This document shows positions 9,761 to 22,030 of a DNA stretch of 64,000 nt, one piece after another. Position 1 is the first letter of the stretch. Each line of letters begins with the position of its first letter. Location of the stretch: NCBI GenBank assembly GCA_942159475.1, contig OW804095.1:94563740-94627739 (forward strand), written 5' to 3'. This stretch comes from Sthenelais limicola (Eukaryota > Annelida > Polychaeta > Phyllodocida > Sigalionidae). The position numbers were made by a program, and so were the translations under genes. Below the pieces are notes generated by a model. It saw only the letters and a program-made list of their open reading frames with translations. It was not told the origin of the DNA and ran no database searches.

Positions 9761-10990
9761 GGTGAGATTTCCTTTTGTACGATTAGTAGTTGAATAGCAG
9801 ACGGGCCAGATGGTTTGTACACTTTTATATGAGTTATTAAAGTGGCTATGGTCACTATTAGAGTATATGTCGTTTAGAAATATGTTTGTATTTTTCGATG
9901 ACATGCATAAGTAGGAACATTTGTGTAGAATACCAACGCTATATATTCCTTAGATTAATTGATATTTGTTAATGAAGAATGTGGCAGGGTTCCATTGGGG
10001 AATTCAAATCTGAGAGAGCAGTAACTAGACCATAAGGTGCTGCCCCAGTGTATGGTAAAGGGATGTGAACTAGGAGCGAGACAGGAGGTACATAGTGACA
10101 TATATACCCTGTCCCATCCAGCTGGTATCACTTAACTCATTAAGATAAGAGGCATACAGGCGGCGAGACCTCTTCCAACTGCCATGTCTGAAAGACTATA
10201 GTGTGATGGAGGCACCCCACGAAATTTGAAGTTTTAAACTCTTATATATTCCAAATACTTGTATTTCATACATTAATGCTCTCAGGTATTGGTTAATGGC
10301 ATAATGATCCAGAACATTGTTGAAATTCAAGCATATGTCAAAAAAATCAGGAGCTCAGCGGCAAGTGTCACTTTAATTGTTATAATATTTCCATTTTCTA
10401 CAAATGGAGGTGATCACGAGAACTCCTTTAAAGGGTTGAAGAGGCACAAATGAAACGCAGGTGAGAATGGGAGAAATCCCTAATAAAAAAAACTATTCTC
10501 ATTTGTTAAACTCAAAAGATTGATTAAAATTGGCTATTGCGTTACGCACAACGAAACCCTTCATCAGGGGATAGCTCTCAGAAGGTTCGAATTATTTTAG
10601 AGCATTAATCTCTTTATTGTATCCATATGAATCGCCACTATACCATTCATTTAATATCAACAACGGAAAATACAGTCATTTCTATCGAAATTTGTAAGAA
10701 ATGCTTAGGAAACTAAGACGAGATGGTTTTCCATTGGTTCCTTTTAGTCACAGTTACAATTTTGTATAATTGTAATCTCGAAATTCTGCTATCAAGTAAT
10801 GAGCGTCTGACTAGAAGTTGTGGAAAAACAAAAAATATAGTTTCCTACACCTGTATAAGGGTTATACATCTCATCATCAATTCTTAGTATTTTACACTAT
10901 ACAAATTACGTGAAAAAGATGATTAAGAAGGTTAAGAGGTAATTAATGGTCCATAAGGAACCTATAACTATGCAGTCTAGACTCACAGCC
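9761..10990. other. Non-coding stretch
   Basis: AT-rich, no frame worth reporting on either strand, and no clear repeat structure. Confidence 0.4.
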
Positions 10991-10997
10991 TCGCAGA

Positions 10998-11155
10998 CCA
11001 GATAAGAATGGTATATCAGTGACTGGAAACCTACTGCACAAATGGCTTTCTTGGCCCTGGAGTAGGCGTCCAATAATGGAATTTTAATGGCATTTCGCGG
11101 TTTGGAGCGAGATGTTTCCCTCAGTTTAGAGGGACTCCCTCAACTCGGAGGCTAG
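10998..11155 (+). repeat. Dispersed repeat, copy 2 (partner at 3882-4060)
   Basis: It shares ordered words with the first copy: AGATAAGAATGGTAT, AATGGAATTTTAATGGCATTT, GCGGTTTGGAGCGAGA and GGGACT.CCTCAACT. Both copies are in the plus orientation. No end structure was recognised. Confidence 0.55.
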
Positions 11156-11215
11156 ACTGTGTATACAATTGGTCAGGTTTGAATGTATTCCATGATTTAA
11201 ATCTAAAAGACCTAC

Positions 11216-11270
11216 CTCTGAAAAGCTCAGCGAGGACAAGGGCAAATGTGAGTAGTTCTGCGGCTGTCAT
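11216..11270 (-). CDS. Candidate first coding exon with a signal peptide
   Basis: An ATG in a full Kozak context (GCCACCATGA) at 11270 opens 18 codons reading MTAAELLTFALVLAELFR, a short hydrophobic stretch that could serve as a secretory signal. It then meets a donor AGAG|GTAGGT at 11215, leaving one base (phase 1). Phase-1 exits after a signal peptide are usual for secreted and Ig-type genes. The rest of the gene would lie at lower coordinates. The Ig-like fragment at 100-492 is on the same strand, but more than 10 kb away and not shown to connect. The overlapping plus-strand frame 11179-11385 is taken as a shadow. Confidence 0.3.
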
Positions 11271-11699
11271 GGTGGCTATCTATGGTAGGTGGTCCATCCA
11301 TGTCTGGCTCCGGCTAGTCGTAAGTCTTATCCATCCATATATGAGGGGTAAAGTATATGTTGGCTTTGAACTCACATCCTGGTGAAGACCAACTACTTAA
11401 ATTCAAAACTTGCAAAACGTCACGGCTCCGATGAGGACTCCTGCAACGAAAAGGTACGTTTTAAATGATTTGGTTAGAAAATGCATGTATACAACTTGTT
11501 GTAAAAAAAATGTAAACACATTGTTCTTTGAAATAAACATAATGAGAAATGTACATGGGTTCGTTGCGTAGGCTTCTTCGTAGTATTACATATCCCAGAA
11601 TGAATGGGTTCCTTTGGATTTCTTGTCATAAATCGTACACAAAGGAGTGTACTATTTATGACTATGAATTCATTCATTTATTAAATGTAAATTGAAAAA

Positions 11700-13340
11700 A
11701 GAATTTTGTAACATCAAAAAACAAAATGTCTGATTAGTGTTACATCATGTTACGCAGCAATGGCGTAACAATGGGTAACGACTTTATGATCAATAATTAA
11801 CATTAATTAGTGATATGTTATGTGTCATGGTAATTAATAATTAATATAAAGAACCTATTAGGTATCAGGACCCAGGAATTTATTGCTTTGAATACGGTAG
11901 TAAGGGGAACCACAGGTAGCACTCTCAGCTCTGACATTATATATTCCTCCAATCAACAATAGCCACATGGACCAAGCTCTCACCTGTATGCCAAGACCAC
12001 AAAAAAACACTATTCTAGATCTTAGGATCATACATATGAATATTCCTGAAGCAAAAAGAACAGTTTCCTCTAGCCTTTCAAAGATGCATATATAGTCAAG
12101 TTGGTACATATAACTTCACAATGAATCATACGAGCTGATCTATCGGCACCACCAAAGAAAATAACGGTCAAAGGCGAGGAATACTATGGTCTTATAAAGT
12201 TTAGGCAGATAACAAATGAAATAAGATGAAAATAGACATATATCTAAAGACAAAGCAGAAATGAAGGCAGGATCTGTTAAACTCCATTCTAAGAAAGCCC
12301 ATACAATGGAATACCCTAGTTAAAAGTCTTTAAAGAGAACTGAAACAAGATGCTACCTCGCTAAACTGGTTCTTTTGTCTTGGTTCCGACTAAAGATTGA
12401 CTAAGTTTGCAGTATTTCGCCTTTGATATTTAAGAGCACTATTTGTTAAAGTTAGCGAATCTCGCACATTAAGGCTTTACAAGGTTACTCATCCTTCCAC
12501 AGAAGGTGGGAAGAGTCGTGGCCCGGATGTTAATAGTCACATGACCGGAAGTTAATGCTCACGTGAAAGCCCCATTAGTAAATCTGGCCTCGGGCTGCAA
12601 GTGGCAAAATATGCAACCAGCTGCTCCCAAGAGTGTCGAGTGAGTGCCTGTTACCACGGTGGGGCACTGGATCCCCACTCTATTAAAAGAAAGACTGAAA
12701 GAACTCGAGCCTATGTCAATAGATTACACTATACACTCCTGTAAAGTCAGCAAGTAAAAGTTAAGTAAATCCAACTGTCTCTTCTTGTAAGTGGTGACTG
12801 CGTTTTAACAGCATACGAATGCGGAGGCAAATCAAAGGCCAAGACAGTAGACCTTCCCTGCTTGTCGGCTGCCGTCAGTTATCTGATAAACACTCTTCCT
12901 ACATCGGAAGGTTATGCACCGAGATCGGAACCCATCATGAGAGCATGAATTCCTTTCAGGATTAATCAGTGCCTACGATATGCCGGATTAGAGGGTTCAG
13001 CCTCAATGGTATAATATATATATTTTATCACCTTCATAGGCAATAATGTTGTGGAATGTTCCGTCATAATTCATACATTTTTGCATGAGTGTGAAATGCA
13101 TTATAAAACATTGAGAGAAAGAAATGATTTAATTATTTTGGTTTGCTTAGAAGCTTCTGCACGGGGTCTAGTATTGACCAATGCTTCTATAATATTCCCG
13201 TCAAGGAAAAACCAAGTGTGTTTACCTTACAGAACTAAGCAATTGATTTAAACCGACCTGCTCACATGTGCCAAATATTGCTTGATTCCTTGATGTGCAG
13301 TAGATAACTACTGGTGCCAGTCCTCGTGTCATCGGCTTCC
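11700..13340. other. Non-coding stretch with TAAT-rich patch
   Basis: Around 11795-11850 the homeodomain-type core TAAT/ATTA occurs many times (AACATTAATTAG, GGTAATTAATAATTAAT). Around 12530-12570 an ETS-like GGAAGT lies between CACATGAC and CACGTGA words. A minus-strand frame 11858-12109 contains a possible start with a hydrophobic stretch (MWLLLIGGIYNVRA), but without convincing splice sites. No gene is called. Confidence 0.3.
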
Positions 13341-14467
13341 TATGAATCATGTATGAATTAACCTCACAGTCGCCAGTCGCGCCAATGCAATCAGTAAATG
13401 AAATTGCTCCGTGAAATGTTCACTCTCATCCTGCAATCCCAATGAAAAATGCTTTTCATAAAAGAAGAACTGAGGGGTAAAAACTCTGCCAGTTGAAATT
13501 GGAAAGAGTGATTGTAAAGTCCTACACTGGTGTTCATTCAACTCCAATGCCACCTGTCCTGTGGCGAGTAAATCACGATGGCCAACTGTTGCTGTCCCGG
13601 GCTCTGATGAGTTACTCAAAGTCAGCAGAGCGACTCAGATGGATTGGGGAGACAGGCAGAGCTTAAAGATTGGAAGACACTGAGAGCAGTCTATCAGTAG
13701 TTATAGCAGTATTGATGGTACAATGGGCGTGGTTCAATGCTTAATATCAGAACTAGTGTCTACCAGTGTGCGTGAGTACAGATGCGTGAGCACTTGTACC
13801 ACTATGTGAGGAGTCACTCTGGTGTTTGAGGCTGGAAGTGTTGGACTGAGCAACTCCGAAGCCTGGTGGTTCCAGAGCTGGTTGCGGGTGTGAAGAGGGA
13901 TAGACGCATCCAGGCTCGGGCGCTTTCTCTTCGTACTTTCCAGAGGAACAATGGAAGGCCGTCCATGGAGATGAAGCTAGCTGATGGGATTGTTTTCTCT
14001 AGCCCGTATCACTAGCCCGCGAGCTGCTCCCGTCATTATGAGTGAAACTCCTCCAGCTCGCCTACCTCCAGCCTAGTGTAGGGGGATCAAACGATATCAG
14101 GGATCATGGGCAGTGAAAGCAGGCTTGGGTGTACGATGAGATTTGCTGAGATGGGTCGGGGTGGTGTGTAGCAGAGAGAGGGGAGAAAAGGGATCAATGA
14201 AAACTGTCTGGGAGGGGCTGGTCGAGAGGGTTGGGGAGTTGAAGGGGAATCTTTTGATGTGGGGAAACAAGGATAACCAGATGTGGCGAACGATTTGGGA
14301 CAAGGGATAGGAAGTGGTTGGAAATTAGCGTAAAAATAATTGTTTCCCTTTCATCCTCATGGTGGTATTCATAATCATGCCAATAAGCTTTCCACACTCG
14401 CTGTTCTACAATAAGGGCCTCCAAAAAGGGAATCAACCATATATGATGCCATTGGTATTTTCTACTT

Positions 14468-14496
14468 GGGGGGGGGGCGGGGGGGGGGGGGCGGGG
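14468..14496 (+). repeat. Poly-G tract, G-quadruplex-prone
   Basis: Runs of G broken only by two single C bases (about 9, 12 and 4 G). Long proline- or glycine-rich frames across it on either strand are low-complexity artefacts. Confidence 0.8.
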
Positions 14497-14642
14497 AAGC
14501 ATTCAACTGCTTGCAATATTACCATAGTTTAGCTGATCAGCAAGCATCGGGCCAATCTGCGTACCCTCCTTTTCCCTGTCTGTTCATTGCCAACACGTTC
14601 TTTCAAACGGGCTCCAGTAAAGTGGATGTGGATGAAAAAGGT

Positions 14643-14849
14643 TCAGGTTTTGTGTCTCCCTTGCAAGGACATTGGAGGCATTAACTTTTGTGGGGCAACA
14701 AGGATAATCATAGTTGCAAAAGGACTGAGTGAATCCTGGAGCGGAGTGATACCATTGTCATCAATGTGTCTTAGCTGGGATTTCGATATCAGACTGGGCT
14801 CTTTGTCTGACAACTTAATAGCTTTAGCCATTTTCCCAGTGGTATTCAT
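14643..14849 (-). CDS. Weak small ORF, 68 codons
   Basis: An ATG at 14849 starts a frame rich in K, S, L and I (MNTTGKMAKAIKLSDKEPSL...), ending at a TGA. No domain, signal peptide or splice support; an overlapping plus-strand frame of similar length exists (14587-14868). This is reported only as the best small frame of the 13.3-16.4 kb stretch, which otherwise contains no gene that I can see. Confidence 0.12.
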   Translation of the reverse strand: MNTTGKMAKAIKLSDKEPSLISKSQLRHIDDNGITPLQDSLSPFATMIILVAPQKLMPPMSLQGRHKT

Positions 14850-16432
14850 TGAGTGCGCTTCACCATGAGATTCCCTTCTTAGCTATGCAGTTATACAATG
14901 AGGTTCTTCTTTGACCCATGGAATATATGATGAATCAATTGATTTGCAAATACTATGATATAACTAAGATACTATTTGAACACCTGTTTTTGTTATTATT
15001 GCACTGTCATCTTTTGTGTCTACAACTTCATTTATTGGCCTTTGTTTTTGGTAACTCACGTATATTCTAGAGTATATCAGATTGTCTGACATTCCGATTA
15101 TGCGTATAACATATAAACACATTTTGCCGTTACAGTAAACGCAGAACGCAGAAAATTCTATTCATTGTATGTTTTTGTTGAGTAATTTAACCATTAAATG
15201 TTAATGATAGTCCATTCATGTAATTGAAGACTCAGCTAATGGCTGTTGACTAATTGATGTTTCATGGAACCTTCAGGCTGCGGATTATTTATCCGACAGC
15301 AAAAACAAATAGTATACACACAGCGTTCTTTGATAGTACTTTACTGAAATACAAGAAGTTAGAGAATCAGAATACATCGCCATTAATATAATAGCACTTG
15401 AACATTAGCACCGGAATCCAGTACCAACATTAGAGTTTCAGTTTATATAGTAATTCTTTCGCGGCCCTAGTAAGAAGGACTCACTTTTTATGTGGATAAT
15501 GTATGTATAGTTAGAAATGAGGTGAACGGAAAGAGAGAAGACTGTAATATTCAGTGATTCACTTATTATCGAAAAGTGTCTTTCCCTCAGCATACTAACA
15601 TAACAAGAAAGAGGTCGGAGGAAGAGATAAAGGTAACGGGAGATAAACTAGCTAAATAATCTAAACAAAATACCTTACCTTTCAATGACATCTTTCAATT
15701 ATTCGAGTGAAGTTAATTAACTATTACTTTTACTTGAGTTTCATTATCACTTTGTCTCTCTTATCGAAAATGGTGGATAAGACTAATTAATGTATTTGTT
15801 ATTCTAAGACTTTCAAATCGACTCAAATAAAACCCAAATCATTTGATAATGATGAGAATATATATCGAAACACAAATATCACATTGTTATGGAGTCCGTG
15901 TGGAATGGCAGTGGATACATTCGAAATAGTCAACAGTTTGAATCAGAAATGTTCTGGCTTCCTATATAGAGCCCTGAAATAATCACCAGAAGAAATGACC
16001 AGTCGAGTCTCTCTACAGGTTGCCCAACTGACCGAACCCTGGTCCCCCGTTTTCTGACGCATGCGCCCTGATCCCACCCGTTCCATTATACATGATGACC
16101 CCTGAACAGCGCGACCACACGCTCGGCCTCATTGTTTTGGGGGCCATCTCAAACTCTCTGAGGGCCAAAATCAATCCAATTATGTAAAGTGGCCCTGAAA
16201 ATTATTGTCCCTGCCTGGGGTCTACTCAAGTTGTGCATTTTGAACAAAGGCTGAGGGCTTAGGCAAAGCAGGACGATCAACTGGAGTCACGCCACCGAAG
16301 TAATATACTATTTTATTCAAACGAAGATGGCCCCTGAACTTAGGCAAGGCCATAAACAAAGATTTGTTGGGGTTCTAACAAAACAAGTAACAATAATAAA
16401 TTAATGTTTAGCTCTTGTTCTCCTTTCACCAG

Positions 16433-16606
16433 GAGGCTGCCCAGGGAGTTTCTAACGGTCTGCTCATGTGTACTTGGCATATGAATACGATAATGGAAGA
16501 CAGTGTAAGAGAAATTGCTATTAGAGTAAAGGATCCTCACCTAACGGAAATCAGTTACTTACTGCCTACTTACAACATGCCCTGGTGGCAGACAATCTAT
16601 ATTTGA
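16433..16606 (+). CDS. Candidate terminal exon
   Basis: A strong pyrimidine tract and acceptor (TTGTTCTCCTTTCACCAG) end at 16432. The following phase-0 frame reads EAAQGVSNGLLMCTWHMNTI and continues 37 residues (ending WWQTIYI) to a TGA at 16604-16606. An internal GTAAGA after codon 24 (at about 16504) is a possible alternative donor. A weak poly(A) signal ATTAAA lies at about 16801, followed by a T-rich stretch. No upstream partner exon and no domain were recognised. Confidence 0.22.
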   Translation, partial: EAAQGVSNGLLMCTWHMNTIMEDSVREIAIRVKDPHLTEISYLLPTYNMPWWQTIYI

Positions 16607-17320
16607 GTCATTATAGGGTCCCCGATCTAAGACATTTTATTTAGTTTAGCAGTTACCTCGAGTAAATCTACTTAGACGTATTGCAGGACCCCTGTATTCT
16701 CCCAAATGCCCTCGATTTAAAAGTCCTATTCATAGCCGATGTGTGTATGCATACTACATGTTCCTGCAATCAATATAACCCATTTTTGGACGATTTCCCG
16801 ATTAAATGATAATATTTTTGTTCCATCAAGTAATGTTTTCCCAGAAAATCAGAAATTAGTCTTTCCTTAGAGCTGTTTGCCTACAGGGTAAACTAATTAC
16901 ATGTAACGATTGTAAATGGTCATCGCGCATATTTTTTAGATCCTTTATCAAGGCCCACCAATAACGCTTATACTCACTGAATACTGGGAATTTCAGTGCC
17001 CAATAGAAACAAACACCTGGGCACTAAATCACCCCACAAGCTACCCCTATCAAACTGTCCCCCAAAAGCCAGGCTTAAATGATGCTTCTCAAGATTTGAA
17101 TGGCTTAAACGGATCCCTGTCTCTGCGGTTTTGTGTAGGGTAGGTGATGGACTATCATAGAAGTGACCTTTGCACATCAGCTTTTGTGGTGTGCAAAGCA
17201 AGTGATCATTCAGTGGCCATGATCATTGACACGGGAGTGTTTTCTCTCGATCATTTTCTCATTATCCTGTCAAATAACTAAGGTATTGCCATACTGCTAA
17301 GAGTAGCCTTTGACTGAGGG

Positions 17321-17593
17321 ATGGCTAATGGAGCAGCTGAGTGGAAACAGGGCAGCAACTACTTATCAAATTTCTGCCAGTGGGAACGTCATTCACACTG
17401 TTTCTGTGGGGTTTGCATTGTGTTTATACACCGGATGAGCTGGTATGGCTGGGTAGACATACCTAAACTTGAAAGATATAACCTACCAGCGGATAGAAGA
17501 AATATTGATTCGTTCCCGGAGTTAATTAAAATAGAATATTTGGGTGAGCACAACTTAAAAAGGAGCAGTATGAAATGTTTACTGCATATTTAA
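17321..17593 (+). CDS. ORF of 90 codons or first exon, Cys-rich N-terminal half
   Basis: An ATG with G at +4 opens 90 codons. Residues about 19-32 include CQWERHSHCFCGVC, followed by a hydrophobic and aromatic stretch, then charged sequence. A consensus-like donor G|GTGAGC at about 17543 could end a coding exon in phase 1; otherwise the frame continues to a TAA at 17591-17593. Spacing of the cysteines matches no zinc finger I know. A minus-strand frame of similar length overlaps the end (17526-17822), so one or both may be chance. Confidence 0.2.
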   Translation: MANGAAEWKQGSNYLSNFCQWERHSHCFCGVCIVFIHRMSWYGWVDIPKLERYNLPADRRNIDSFPELIKIEYLGEHNLKRSSMKCLLHI

Positions 17594-18245
17594 ATACGCA
17601 TTTACCTATAAATCGGATTTTGTGTTGGTGTTGGTCAGCAGAATGATTAGGAAGCAGGGAAAGATGGCCCGAGGGTGACCTGAGGTAGTTTATTAAATGG
17701 ATATATCCTGTATAATGTATTTGGAATTCTACCATTCCTGAAAGTACAAATAATTTGAACAAAAAGTCTCTTCCATGCAAGATTCTATACTTGGCTATTG
17801 GATGTTTCCACAAATTAACCATGTAAGGTGCATAAATGAAGTAGGAGTAGATCTATAGATAAGTTTGAGTTAGCAATCATGATAGCACGCAGGCTTTCTT
17901 ATGATACCGGGAACGGGAACTATTAAACATCAAAAAGCACTTGCTGGGCACATTTAGGGTAATCACTGATACAGTATACTATAACCCTCTAGAGTGAATT
18001 AGCCCTGCTACCAACAAATGAGAAGATATACTGGATTAGAACTATTAGATTATTCTGACTAGAACCATAGCTTTTAAAAGTAAGGAAGATCGGGTTGATT
18101 GATTCCAACGTAAATCCTTATTCAAGGTCATATTCAGTATCTAGACCAGTGGCTACAGACGTAGGCAGAGCTACAAATGGAAATTAAACTAAGGCTTAAT
18201 GGTAATGATACTTGCTGGACAACGGACAACAAAGCCCGAACTAGT

Positions 18246-18276
18246 ATAGAAATACTACAAGTGACGAAATTAGAGT
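18246..18276 (+). repeat. 31-bp exact repeat, copy 1
   Basis: The word starting ATAGAAATACTACAAGTGAC is identical over 31 bp at 26353-26383, 8.1 kb away in the same orientation. The flanks differ. The second copy abuts a GAA microsatellite. Confidence 0.75.
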
Positions 18277-18630
18277 CATATGCTATCCCCTTTTTCTCCT
18301 TTATGTAACTGCATGCTTAATGAGAAATAAAAGTTCTATAATAATTTACTAACTGTATATATAATCGTCATAAAAATATTAATAACGCCGTTTTTCATGA
18401 TAAAGTGGATTAATATGATATTAATTCGGAGGGAGGGAATGGTTGTTAGGTGGGATTCAATGCATATTTACATTTATCAAGAATAAAACAGGTTATTATT
18501 GTTTAATTATGGTTCGAATACAGAACTACATTCTGTCCGAACAACACTCGTGTAAGGATATGTGCACTACTTTCGGATTCTCTTTTTTCCCGGGCCTACT
18601 TTTGTAGGCCTATTCGCAGATTTCGCAGAA

Positions 18631-19000
18631 CTCGTAATCGGCCGCTTTGCTCAATGTAGGGCCTACAAGACTTTACAAGACTGTCAGTACACACCATTGG
18701 ACAGGAAATCGTCCAAGCTTTAATTTGATATATGATATGTTCCTGAATTCGTATTATTAGTCTTTCTGGCCTACCTTTCATCCAGACATTTCTGTCAACA
18801 ACTATCAGTATTGTATTCCCAGACTCGTAATCAGCCGTTTCGCTCGATTTTCAAGCCTTTTCGTACAACTGACCACCAAAGAGCACACATAATCAGACTG
18901 GAAATCGTCCAAGCTTTAATTTGATATAAAGTATATGCTTCCGAATTCGTGTTATTAGACATTCCAGCATAACTTTCACCAAAACATGTTCTGTCAACAA
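18631..19000 (+). repeat. Diverged tandem duplication, period about 193-199 bp
   Basis: Two units start with CTCGTAATC(G/A)GCCG(C/T)TT at 18631 and 18824. They share GGAAATCGTCCAAGCTTTAA and TTTGATATA, and end with CTGTCAACAAC at about 18792 and 18991. The units have drifted by substitutions and small indels. Confidence 0.7.
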
Positions 19001-19135
19001 CAACACCGATCAGGACGCAATATTTTAGGACGTAATGTCCCCTAATTTATACAACGTTAGTAACGCGTCCTTAACAATGGTTTTCCCGCGCACAGAGCTC
19101 GGTGTGTGACAGTCATTCTATATACAGTAACAGTT

Positions 19136-19312
19136 ACCCTATGGGCACTGAGTGCAATGGAGTGCAATGGAGTGCAATGGCGACTGCAATGGGAGTGCAA
19201 TGGAGTGCAATGGAGTGCAATGCAATGCCAGTGCAATAGAATTACACTCCTATTGCAGTCAAGTCTCTAGTTGAGTGCAATAGGAGTGTAATTCTATTGC
19301 ACTGGCATTGCA
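19136..19312. mobile_element. TGCAAT-rich element with perfect 37-bp palindrome
   Basis: It begins ACCCTATGGGCACTGAGTGC, then carries about six copies of GAGTGCAATG, then an exact inverted repeat: arms 19221-19257 and 19276-19312 (starting TGCAATGCCAGTGCAATAGA) around an 18-bp loop. More ATTGC/GCAAT words follow at about 19430-19500, which may be the same element. The start word recurs inverted at 26262-26275, at the end of another GCAAT-rich tract. Together they look like a non-autonomous family built from short repeated ATTGC words; the outer limit on the right is unknown. Confidence 0.55.
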
Positions 19313-19916
19313 GTATCTTATTCCTTTGCTATATTACATTCTATAACAATCATCAAGATACATTTATTATTTAGATCGCTAAAGGATCTTTTCCCATTAA
19401 ATTATTGACGATTTTTTTATACAAAGATTCCGACTGCAATGCCAGTGTATTTTTATTGCGCTACCATTGCGCAATGGTCATTGCATATCTATTGCAGTAA
19501 TGTAGTGACCATTTATTGTCTAAATCATTGGAATTGGCGTTTTTGAAAGATATATGACCCCCTTGCTTCGTAAAACAGGCAACATTTTCGTCGGAAATTT
19601 TGAAAAATCTAAAATTTCGCCGTCCATATAGGATTTGCATTGAAATTCATATATGACAACTCTATCGTTACTTTCGAGGCATATTATACCATAATTTTAC
19701 CATTACCCTGACCATTACCCTAACCACACTGGACGCAGTAGCAAGCCCTGCATTTGGCCGGGGCTTGGCCGTATTTGAACCCCTTGCTGCTTTTCTCCAG
19801 CTTTTGGGTGATTTGAAAATTAATCACAACATTTTTAATAATTTTGGAAATGAATGGCAAAATTCTGGTTTTAATTCTGGCTGTGTACCGCTGGTAGTGG
19901 TCGAAATATATCTCAT

Positions 19917-20042
19917 CTCTATCCCCCGCTCTCCCCCTCTCTCTCAATCATTTCTCTCTGTCTGACCTTTATCTCTGACCATCTCTTTTCCCTCTCTGTC
20001 TGTCATTTCTCTCTTGCTTCCTCTCCTTCTCTCACTCACACA
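19917..20042 (+). repeat. Pyrimidine-rich (CT) low-complexity tract
   Basis: Roughly 125 bp of mostly C and T with CTCTCT, CCCTCTCTGTC and TTTCTCTC words. Confidence 0.7.
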
Positions 20043-20557
20043 AAATGTAAGAATCGTGGCGATTTCTGAATACCCAATAACTTCTGTTTCACATTAGCTT
20101 TCAAATGTGTGAAACTGATGCCACACACCTAAGAGTATGGATGCGCGTAATGTGGCATTGCCAAGTGTTAAAACTTAAATGTGCGACATTGCTGCTATAC
20201 TATAGGATAGTGTATTCACAGAGGCCATCGTTGGCACATAGACATATAACTATATCAAGACAGAATCATGCTGGAATGGGCCTACACATCCCTCCACTTG
20301 TTTCAGAACATGCAAGAAATAACATAAAGTGAGGTATTGATATATCATTGAATAACGCAGAAAATGATGAGAGAGTTGGATATTCTGTTGCGTTTATCCT
20401 GCACTAAAAATCCCGCGCCCGTTTTATCAGACAGATATAAATATTTCCCCAGCAATGACTGATTATTTTCAGCCGCAAATGGGCGCGACCGATGATTATC
20501 AGTCACCTCGGTAAAAAACAGCCATCACTGGTTTTTCTCAGTGCCTTCATGGAAATC

Positions 20558-20611
20558 TCAGTCAGTGACTGATATTCCGTAGCGCCGATGGGAATATCAG
20601 TCAGTGACTGT
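20558..20611. repeat. Paired odd palindromes TCAGTCAGTGACTGA
   Basis: TCAGTCAGTGACTGA at 20558-20572 and TCAGTCAGTGACTGT at 20597-20611, 39 bp apart, inside a segment (about 20405-20630) with further CAGTCA, TGACTG and GGGAATATC words. The TGACT cores resemble AP-1 half sites but the arrangement looks like a repeat element's internal motif. Confidence 0.5.
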
Positions 20612-21080
20612 TTTTTTTCTGTCCCGTCGCTTCTAACTTCCAGAAAAGTAAATGTTATCTCCCGGGATTTCTCGTACATTTTTAGGCCTACATGGTAGGA
20701 CTACTGACTAGTTCCCGAAACATAATATCAAAAATACAATTGTGAAGAAATAATTTTCGAAATCGTAAAATACAAAATATTTAACCTTGGGGCCTAGGCT
20801 ATGGTGAAATATCAGTACATATGCAGCTGTAATTCAAGTTGCGTAGCAAACAACAATGTTGTGTCACCAAATTATACAATGTAGCCTAAATTGGTTGAAG
20901 CACAGGGAGCGGGTGGATTACAGTAATTTAAATAGATTCGCTTCTAGGCCTACCTCCTTTGAAAAAAATAATCAGGAAAAACGAAGGCCGTGGTAACCTC
21001 ACTTGAAGCCAAAGTAAGCTGCGTGGAAAGTTTGGGAATTTAATTTTACATGACTTATGTAGGCCTACGGAGGAATGCCA

Positions 21081-21165
21081 GTCAAAACGGCCCCATGCGA
21101 AAACGGCCCCGTCAAAACGGCCCCCGATGTGTGAGGCCAATGTGTGAGGCTAATGTGTGAGGCCC
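21081..21165 (+). repeat. Two adjacent short tandem arrays
   Basis: Three copies of a 14-16 bp unit (GTCAAAACGGCCCC with one ATGCGAAAACGGCCCC) are followed directly by three copies of the 13-bp unit AATGTGTGAGGCC. Confidence 0.7.
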
Positions 21166-22030
21166 CCTTTATAATTTAGCTATCTGTGAATTGTAATGCC
21201 TAGTAATGGTGGCTTTTGTATTCTACACCCTGTCTATTTTGATGTGACCGAATGTCCTGCATGTGTCTTGTTTTCTCCCAGAGGGTTTTAATTCAACTTC
21301 TCCCCAGCTACATGTCATTTACAGAGAATGACTGCATAATATGAAGGGGATAATATTTGATCAATTCTAGATCGTTAACGTATAGGGTTATTGTGATGGA
21401 GTGGAAGTGTCCATCACGCAATACTCAATTCAATTCAAGTATTCTTTCATTTGCTGATCTTGTTGCACATAGCCTAGGTAGTTCAATGTTTGGTTAATAC
21501 AAAAATAAATTCCTGATTAGCCAGGTCTTCCATCGAGGCTAAAGAATACGAAATTCAGTTTTGATATTCATTTTAAACAGGGGTTAGGTGAAATCATAAG
21601 CATATATCATATATTAAATTTAGATCTAGATGTTTTTGGTCATTATCCTGACTGTGGGCTAGGTTTGTTACAGTAAAAACGTCACCATACATCAAGCATC
21701 ATCGTACGTAATGGCAAGTCAAATTGAGCACATTTCAATGTACCAACTAATAACGTTCATATAATAACTGATGTTACATTTCAAACGTTATGATATAAAG
21801 GAGAAATTACAGGAAGTACAATCCGTTAGCTAGAGTGTCAAAAAACGAAATGAAAAAAACGCAAGAGTTTAGGAACATTTTATACTAAATATTTTTATCA
21901 TAAAATATCAAATTGCTTAGTTGGGAAAAGTAGGCCAGTTTCTGAAGGTAGAAAAAGAAAACTATTAAAATGAACCTACCAGATTGATGAAATGCTACTT
22001 TAAACATTTTAATATTGAGCGAAATGTACG

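Noticed and set aside
8519..9855. Two minus-strand frames with an identical 35-residue C-terminus, as if paralogous genes
   Set aside because: The identity is the direct DNA duplication of block B; no start context, motif or splice support.
17526..17822. 98-codon minus-strand ORF ending near a GTAAAT donor
   Set aside because: Overlaps an equally plausible plus-strand frame; it shows how easily chance frames with splice words occur here.
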